DNA of 11,120 nucleotides from contig PAHC01000022.1 in the NCBI GenBank assembly GCA_002704755.1, forward strand, positions 6,538 through 17,657, given 5' to 3'. The notes under the pieces were generated by a model. It saw only the letters and a program-made list of their open reading frames with translations. It was not told the DNA's origin and made no database searches. Made by a program: the position numbers and the translations under genes. Positions 6,784 to 11,120 of the stretch are shown piece by piece (position 1 is the first letter of the stretch; each line of letters begins with the position of its first letter). The DNA comes from Rhodobiaceae bacterium. Lineage in GTDB: Bacteria; Pseudomonadota; Alphaproteobacteria; Rhizobiales; TMED25.

Positions 6784-8122
6784 TAAAGCTTCCTTTTGAG
6801 ACACGGTTAAGCATATTATTCATTACATCTCCAAAAGTCTCTAATATTTTTTTATCTTTAATCTCATCAAGGGCATCAGTTAGGAATGCATGAATAAGTA
6901 AACGCCTTGCTTCATCCTCAGGGATACCTCTTGATTTTAAATAAAATAGCGAGTCTTGACTTATTTGACCAGTTGTTGCGCCATGCCCACATTGGACATC
7001 ATCTGCATATATTTCAAGTTCAGGTTTTGCGTCATGCTCAGCATGACTGGACAATATCAAAGCATCAATTGATTGTTTTGCAATTGTCTTTTGCGCTATT
7101 TGATCTACAATAATATTACCTTGAAAAACACCCTTTGCATTGTCGTTAATAATTGATTTATATTTCTCTCTACTAATTGTATTTGGAGCTTTATGTCGAA
7201 CTGATAAAAGTGTATCTATATGGCTGTTACCATCTAAAAGATTTACACCTGAGATAGAAATATTACTATTAGATCCGTTACAATTAATATCCCTAAATTC
7301 TCTTAGTAACTTTGAACCAGATGATATTGTAAAACTATTGAATTCTGTGTTACTTCCTATATCGGCATATTGTTGATTAAACCCAATTGTTATTTGATTG
7401 TGTGCCTGATATTTAACATTATTTACTACACAATGGTCGCCGATGGACCAAATTATTGATGATGTATACAGAGCATCAATATCAGGTTTATTAGATATTT
7501 TTAGTTCAATGATATTTACCTGAGCATGATCTTCAACATTTATTATATGTCTGTAATTATAAAATCCATTATTATTACCAACGTGAACTATATAAACGTT
7601 TTCTACCCTACTATTATTCTTCTTAACATTAATCAAAGCACCATCTTCCATGAGTAAAGTATTCAAATTAAATAATTCATCTTCATTTTCAGAATGTTTT
7701 TTAATATTTATTTTGTTTGCCCACTCGGGAATTACGTTATCTTTAAGAGAAGATATTTCTATATTTCTTTTTTCATATAATAAAGATAATTGCTCCTGCA
7801 TCTTCCCATCCATAAAAACAAGAACTGTATCATTTGTATCCCTAAGTTTTCTCATGATATCAAAATTATTGATAAAATTATTTACATTTAGTGGAACTGA
7901 ATGAGTTTGAGAGCGTATAGGAATCCTTTCTAATTTTTGTAAGATGTTTGTGTATTTCCAATTTTCGTTTTTTACACCAGGAAGTCCATACCTTTTGAAT
8001 AATTCGTAAGCACCTAATTTTGATTTATAAAAGCAATGCTTTTTATCTTGTGTGGCAATATTTTCTTTGCAGTAAGATAAAATTTGCTCTTCTGCACTGA
8101 TCTGTATATCTGTTGTGCTCAT
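6776..8122 (-). CDS. sufD: Fe-S assembly scaffold subunit SufD
   Basis: Partner of SufB in the SufBCD scaffold complex on which new Fe-S clusters are built. The 448 residues have the N-terminal motif YGLPGVKNENWKYTN (about 45-59), where the WKYT element is typical of SufD. A beta-helix core rich in short hydrophobic repeats follows, then the C-terminal segment DDVQCGHGATTGQIS with Cys378 and His380; the latter corresponds to the functionally important E. coli SufD His360. The helix GIPEDEARRLLIHAF, which forms part of the SufC-contacting C-terminus, comes next. The middle of the protein is Asn- and Lys-rich and less conserved than SufB, usual for SufD in AT-rich genomes. It starts 4 bp after the sufC stop with no clear Shine-Dalgarno sequence, suggesting translational coupling. 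Confidence 0.95.
   Translation of the reverse strand: MSTTDIQISAEEQILSYCKENIATQDKKHCFYKSKLGAYELFKRYGLPGVKNENWKYTNILQKLERIPIRSQTHSVPLNVNNFINNFDIMRKLRDTNDTVLVFMDGKMQEQLSLLYEKRNIEISSLKDNVIPEWANKINIKKHSENEDELFNLNTLLMEDGALINVKKNNSRVENVYIVHVGNNNGFYNYRHIINVEDHAQVNIIELKISNKPDIDALYTSSIIWSIGDHCVVNNVKYQAHNQITIGFNQQYADIGSNTEFNSFTISSGSKLLREFRDINCNGSNSNISISGVNLLDGNSHIDTLLSVRHKAPNTISREKYKSIINDNAKGVFQGNIIVDQIAQKTIAKQSIDALILSSHAEHDAKPELEIYADDVQCGHGATTGQISQDSLFYLKSRGIPEDEARRLLIHAFLTDALDEIKDKKILETFGDVMNNMLNRVSKGSFNV
6790..6796 (-). promoter_or_regulatory. sufS: sufS ribosome-binding site that fixes the start codon
   Basis: AAGGAAG on the - strand, 6 nt before the ATG at 6783, lies inside the end of sufD. It supports initiation at this ATG rather than at the GTG at 6804, which would place these bases inside the coding region. 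Confidence 0.75.
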
Positions 8123-8126
8123 AGAT

Positions 8127-8867
8127 CTATTTGATATAGTTGTTATAACCGGATTTTTCTAAATCGAGAGCCAAAGTACTATCTCCTGTCTCGATAATCT
8201 TACCTTTATACATTATATGTACATAATCAGGCTTGATATAATCCAACAACCTTTGATAATGGGTTATTACAACAAAAGAACGGCTCTCGCTTCTGAGTTT
8301 ATTTACACCTTCAGCAACTAATCTCAAAGCATCTATATCCAAACCAGAGTCAGTCTCATCCAGGATGCAAATTTTTGGATCTAGAAGAGCCATTTGAAGG
8401 ATTTCATTACGTTTTTTCTCTCCACCCGAAAAACCAACATTTAATGGCCTTCTAATCATGTCGTCATCAATGTTTAGTTCAGCAGCTTTCTCTCTAACTA
8501 ACTTCATGAAATCGGGAGTTGATAAAACCTCTTTGCCATTTGCCTTATAGTGAGCTTCAAGAGAACTCTTTAAAAATGTCATTGTCGTTACACCTGGTAT
8601 CTCTATTGGGTACTGAAAAGCCAAAAACAAACCACGTGTAGATCTTGCATCAGGATCAAGATCTAGCAAATTTTCATCGTTAAGTAGTACTTCACCATTA
8701 AGAACCGTATAATCTTCTTTTCCAGCGCAAACATGAGCAAGTGTAGATTTTCCAGAGCCATTTGGACCCATAATTGCATGAACTTCACCAGGGCCGACGT
8801 CAATACTAAAATTTTTTAATATTTCTTTATCTTCAACAGAAACTGTTAAATTTGATACGTTAAACAT
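8127..8867 (-). CDS. sufC: Fe-S assembly ATPase SufC
   Basis: Cytoplasmic ABC-type ATPase that binds SufB and SufD and drives conformational change in the scaffold rather than membrane transport. In 246 residues it has Walker A GPNGSGKST (34-42, Lys40), Q-loop Gln85 in AFQYPIEIPGV, the SufC-type signature FSGGEKKRNEI (146-156) in place of the usual LSGGQ, Walker B ILDETDSGLD with Glu171, and switch His203 in ITHYQRLL. SGGEKKRNE, DETDSGLD and THYQRLLDYI are diagnostic of SufC. A strong GGAGA ribosome-binding site (8877-8873) lies 5 nt before the ATG in the 14-bp gap after sufB. Confidence 0.98.
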   Translation of the reverse strand: MFNVSNLTVSVEDKEILKNFSIDVGPGEVHAIMGPNGSGKSTLAHVCAGKEDYTVLNGEVLLNDENLLDLDPDARSTRGLFLAFQYPIEIPGVTTMTFLKSSLEAHYKANGKEVLSTPDFMKLVREKAAELNIDDDMIRRPLNVGFSGGEKKRNEILQMALLDPKICILDETDSGLDIDALRLVAEGVNKLRSESRSFVVITHYQRLLDYIKPDYVHIMYKGKIIETGDSTLALDLEKSGYNNYIK

Positions 8868-8872
8868 ATATT

Positions 8873-8877
8873 TCTCC
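8873..8877 (-). promoter_or_regulatory. sufC: sufC ribosome-binding site
   Basis: GGAGA on the - strand, 5 nt before the sufC ATG, in the 14-bp spacer after sufB. It is the best Shine-Dalgarno match in the suf operon, so sufC may be translated more independently than sufD, which has none. Confidence 0.7.
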
Positions 8878-8881
8878 GTTT

Positions 8882-10348
8882 TTATCCGACACTGCCTTCT
8901 AGTGAGATCCCAACTAACTTTTGAGCTTCCACAGCAAACTCCATAGGCAGTTCTTGAAGTACTTCTTTACAAAAACCATTAACTATCAATGCAATTGCAT
9001 CTTCGACGTTTATACCTCGTTGACCACAATAGAATATTTGATCATCAGATATTTTTGATGTTGTTGCTTCATGTTCAAAAATTGAAGTAGGGTTTTTTGT
9101 TTCTATATATGGAACAGTGTGTGCTGAGCAGTTATTACCAATTAACAATGAGTCACATTGTGTAAAATTTCTAGCATTTTCTGCTTTCCTATGGGACGAC
9201 ACTAATCCACGATATGCATTTGAAGAATGCCCTGCTGATATCCCCTTTGAAATTATTTTACTTGTTGTATTTTTGCCGAGGTGGATCATTTTCGTACCTG
9301 AGTCAATTTGTTGGTAAGAATTTGAAATAGCGATAGAATAAAATTCTCCAACCGAATTATCTCCCCTTAATATACAAGATGGATACTTCCACGTTACCGC
9401 AGAACCAGTTTCTACCTGAGTCCAAGAAATCTTTGAATTCTTACCCCTGCAATCTCCTCTTTTTGTAACAAAGTTATAAATACCACCTACCCCATTTTCG
9501 TCTCCAGGATACCAGTTTTGAACCGTGGAGTATTTTATTTCAGCGTTTTCAAGTGCAATTAACTCAACAACTGCAGCATGTAGTTGGTTTTCATCTCTTT
9601 GTGGCGCTGTACAGCCCTCCAAATAGCTCACATAAGAACCCTTATCAGCTATAATTAATGTTCTCTCAAACTGTCCTGTGTTTTGATCATTTATTCGGAA
9701 ATATGTTGATAGTTCCATCGGGCAACGAGTATCAGGTGGAATATAAACAAAAGAACCATCTGTAAAAACTGCAGAATTTAGAGCGGAATAGTAATTATCC
9801 GACTTTGGGACAACTGAACTTAAATATTTTTTAACTAAATCAGGATGATTTTGAATAGCCTCCGAAATCGAGCAAAAAATTATGCCTTCTTCTGCCAGCT
9901 TATCCTTGAAAGTTGTTACCACAGAAACAGAGTCGAAGACTGCATCAACAGCAATATTCTTTTTTACACCAGCCAACATCTCTTGTTCTTTAAGAGGTAT
10001 CCCAAGCTTTTCATAAGTTTTAAGTAGCTCTGGATCGACCTCATCTAGAGATTTAGGTCCTTCAACATTTTTAGGTGCCGAATAAAAATACATATTGTCA
10101 TAATTAATTTTTGGATAGTTTACTTTTGCCCATTCGGGCTCTGCCATGGTATTATACCTATGGAAAGCGTCTAATCGCCATTCCAACATCCACTCTGGTT
10201 CATTTTTTTTCTTAGATATGAAGCGTATCGTATCTTCAGACAGACCAATTGGCGATTTTTCTACGTCAAAATCTGTAGACCAACCAAATTTGTATTTGTC
10301 TACGCTAATCTCATCAACTTGTTTTACTGTTTCTTTAACTGCTGGCAT
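8882..10348 (-). CDS. sufB: Fe-S assembly scaffold subunit SufB
   Basis: Core scaffold protein of the SUF pathway, where sulfur and iron are assembled into a cluster with SufC and SufD. At 488 residues it is full length. Conserved landmarks include the N-terminal EPEWMLEWRLDAF (about 50-62), PPDTRCPMELSTYFRIN, SYLEGCTAPQ, NWYPGDENGVGGIYNFVTKRG, and near the C-terminus Cys398 in CDSLLIG plus the FEHEATTSKI segment (His426, Glu427). Those residues match E. coli Cys405, His433 and Glu434, which are implicated in sulfur transfer and cluster formation. The C-terminal YCGQRGI and LPMEFAVEAQKL stretches are standard. The ATG is preceded by an AGAG element located in the loop of a small inverted repeat. 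This gene follows the longest non-coding gap in the window (53 bp). Confidence 0.98.
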   Translation of the reverse strand: MPAVKETVKQVDEISVDKYKFGWSTDFDVEKSPIGLSEDTIRFISKKKNEPEWMLEWRLDAFHRYNTMAEPEWAKVNYPKINYDNMYFYSAPKNVEGPKSLDEVDPELLKTYEKLGIPLKEQEMLAGVKKNIAVDAVFDSVSVVTTFKDKLAEEGIIFCSISEAIQNHPDLVKKYLSSVVPKSDNYYSALNSAVFTDGSFVYIPPDTRCPMELSTYFRINDQNTGQFERTLIIADKGSYVSYLEGCTAPQRDENQLHAAVVELIALENAEIKYSTVQNWYPGDENGVGGIYNFVTKRGDCRGKNSKISWTQVETGSAVTWKYPSCILRGDNSVGEFYSIAISNSYQQIDSGTKMIHLGKNTTSKIISKGISAGHSSNAYRGLVSSHRKAENARNFTQCDSLLIGNNCSAHTVPYIETKNPTSIFEHEATTSKISDDQIFYCGQRGINVEDAIALIVNGFCKEVLQELPMEFAVEAQKLVGISLEGSVG

Positions 10349-10362
10349 GTTATCTCTATAAC
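10349..10362 (-). promoter_or_regulatory. sufB: Inverted repeat enclosing the sufB ribosome-binding site
   Basis: Read on the - strand the 14 bases are GTTAT-AGAG-ATAAC, a perfect 5-bp inverted repeat with a 4-base centre, directly touching the sufB ATG. The AGAG centre is also the best Shine-Dalgarno candidate, 5 nt before the start. In mRNA it could form a weak, AU-rich hairpin with the ribosome-binding site in the loop; as DNA it could be a short operator half-site. It does not resemble a full IscR site. The repeat is certain; a regulatory function is speculative. Confidence 0.4.
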
Positions 10363-10401
10363 GTAATTATTTATATGTATGGTTTATTTATATATAATAA
10401 T
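10349..10401 (-). other. 53-bp non-coding gap upstream of sufB
   Basis: The gap separates the upstream desulfurase stop from sufB and is almost entirely A and T, including a 10-bp palindrome TTATATATAA at 10388-10397. It may hold a -10-like element for an internal sufB promoter, but no convincing -35 partner or known regulator site is visible. No stem followed by a T-run, and hence no terminator, is seen, so read-through from the upstream gene is likely. Confidence 0.5.
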
Positions 10402-11118
10402 TTAGAACTTAAAATTCATCCCTTTTAGTAAATTATTTAACACTTTAAAAAAATAATCTACTTGATCTATTGTGTTATTCCAACCAAAACTAACTCTTAT
10501 CGCGCCATTTACTTGATTTGAATCATAATTTAATGATTTTAATACATGAGATCCACCAATTTTACCCGATGAACACGCTGCACCAGCACTTATTGCAATA
10601 TTGTTCATATCCATTCCGATTATTAAATTCTCTGATTTTAAACCAGGAAAGATAAGAGTCGTTATAGAATTTTCTTTATTACCATCAATCGAGGGTATGA
10701 TAATTTCTTTTGAAATACTTCTAATACCCTCAGTAAGGTGCTCATACAAATGCATAATGTTATTAGTTTCATATACTGATGCGTCAATACAAGCTTCCAT
10801 TGCAATTCCAAATGCTATAATACCGGAAACATTTTCAGTGCCGGCTCGTCTACCAAACTCCTGTTCCCCACCAAAAACATCTTTATAGACTTTTTTCTGA
10901 TCTTTAAGATATGCAATCCCCGTCCCCGGTAGACCTCCAATTTTATGAGCAGCAAAAGATGCGTAATCACAAAACTTAAGACATTCAACCGTATTAAGTT
11001 TGCCAATAGATTGTATCATATCCGAAAATAATAATGCACCATACTTCTGACAAACATTAGAAATATCTATAATTGGCTGAATAATTCCAGTTTCGTTATT
11101 TATTAACATCGCGCATAC
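10402..11118 (-). CDS. Group I cysteine desulfurase (IscS/NifS-like), 5' end off window
   Basis: PLP-dependent cysteine desulfurase, first visible gene of the suf operon. The ATG at 11109 is not the start: the frame continues to the right edge and the extra codons give VCAMLINNETG, matching the internal VxxMLxNNETG motif of the family. About 238 C-terminal residues are therefore present and the N-terminal part, roughly 150 residues by family length, is missing. Visible landmarks, numbered from the window edge: NNETG (7-11), the SDMIQSIGK cofactor segment (32-40), PLP-binding Lys59 in SFAAHKIGG, FGRRAGTEN, and active-site Cys182 in AGAACSSGK followed by SHVLKSL, the group I loop. This differs clearly from SufS downstream. 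A desulfurase of this class before sufB is common in alphaproteobacteria, often preceded by an Rrf2/IscR-type regulator. It could be labelled iscS or nifS; homology alone does not decide. Confidence 0.93.
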   Translation of the reverse strand, partial: VCAMLINNETGIIQPIIDISNVCQKYGALLFSDMIQSIGKLNTVECLKFCDYASFAAHKIGGLPGTGIAYLKDQKKVYKDVFGGEQEFGRRAGTENVSGIIAFGIAMEACIDASVYETNNIMHLYEHLTEGIRSISKEIIIPSIDGNKENSITTLIFPGLKSENLIIGMDMNNIAISAGAACSSGKIGGSHVLKSLNYDSNQVNGAIRVSFGWNNTIDQVDYFFKVLNNLLKGMNFKF

Positions 11119-11120
11119 AA

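Noticed and set aside
6784..6804. GTG start for sufS at 6804
   Set aside because: It would place the good ribosome-binding site inside the gene and add residues outside the usual SufS N-terminus.
10388..10397. TTATATATAA palindrome considered as an operator or promoter -10 element
   Set aside because: Such AT palindromes are expected by chance in DNA this AT-rich, and no matching -35 element was found; kept only as a remark on the gap.
10601..10888. Plus-strand reading frame of 95 codons opposite the group I cysteine desulfurase
   Set aside because: The opposite strand encodes clear desulfurase motifs over the same bases; the antisense product resembles nothing I recognise.

Overview
The window is an AT-rich, densely packed bacterial segment carrying two convergent housekeeping operons: a phosphate-uptake and phosphate-control operon on the + strand (left, about 1-4834) and an iron-sulfur cluster assembly (SUF) operon on the - strand (right, about 4841-11120). 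Gene content and order point to an alphaproteobacterium. PstC and PstA have the long N-terminal regions common in that class. The order [cysteine desulfurase]-sufB-sufC-sufD-sufS-sufT-sufA is the classic alphaproteobacterial SUF arrangement. The low GC content, very short spacers and overlapping genes suggest a streamlined, possibly marine lineage (SAR11-, HIMB59- or SAR116-like). That placement is inference, not something the sequence proves. TGA is used as a stop codon (pstC, sufD), so the genetic code looks standard.

Left region, + strand: pstC (its 5' end lies off the window; the frame is open from base 3), pstA, pstB, phoU and phoB. pstC/pstA overlap by 8 bp and pstA/pstB by 7 bp; pstB/phoU are 9 bp apart and phoU/phoB 17 bp apart, which fits one transcript. 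PstC and PstA form the membrane channel, PstB drives it with ATP, PhoU links transporter state to signalling, and PhoB is the transcriptional response regulator. The sensor kinase PhoR and the periplasmic phosphate-binding protein PstS are not in the window; if linked, they would lie to the left.

Right region, - strand, in transcription order: a group I (IscS/NifS-like) cysteine desulfurase cut by the right edge, then sufB, sufC, sufD, sufS, sufT (DUF59/MIP18) and a SufA/IscA-type carrier. SufB, SufC and SufD form the scaffold, with SufC as ATPase. SufS and the upstream desulfurase supply sulfur, SufT is a maturation factor, and SufA passes clusters on. Spacing is tight throughout (overlap to 15 bp) except for 53 bp upstream of sufB, which could hold an internal promoter or a translation-control element.

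The two operons meet tail to tail with only 6 bp between the stop codons of phoB and sufA, and no recognisable terminator lies in that gap. No RNA gene, mobile element, CRISPR array, phage gene or unrecognised coding region is visible. Everything is explained by known families, so I do not see an undescribed system. The items worth a second look are start-site corrections (pstC, sufS), a small hairpin that places the sufB ribosome-binding site in its loop, the terminator-less convergent junction, and the pairing of two desulfurase classes in one operon.
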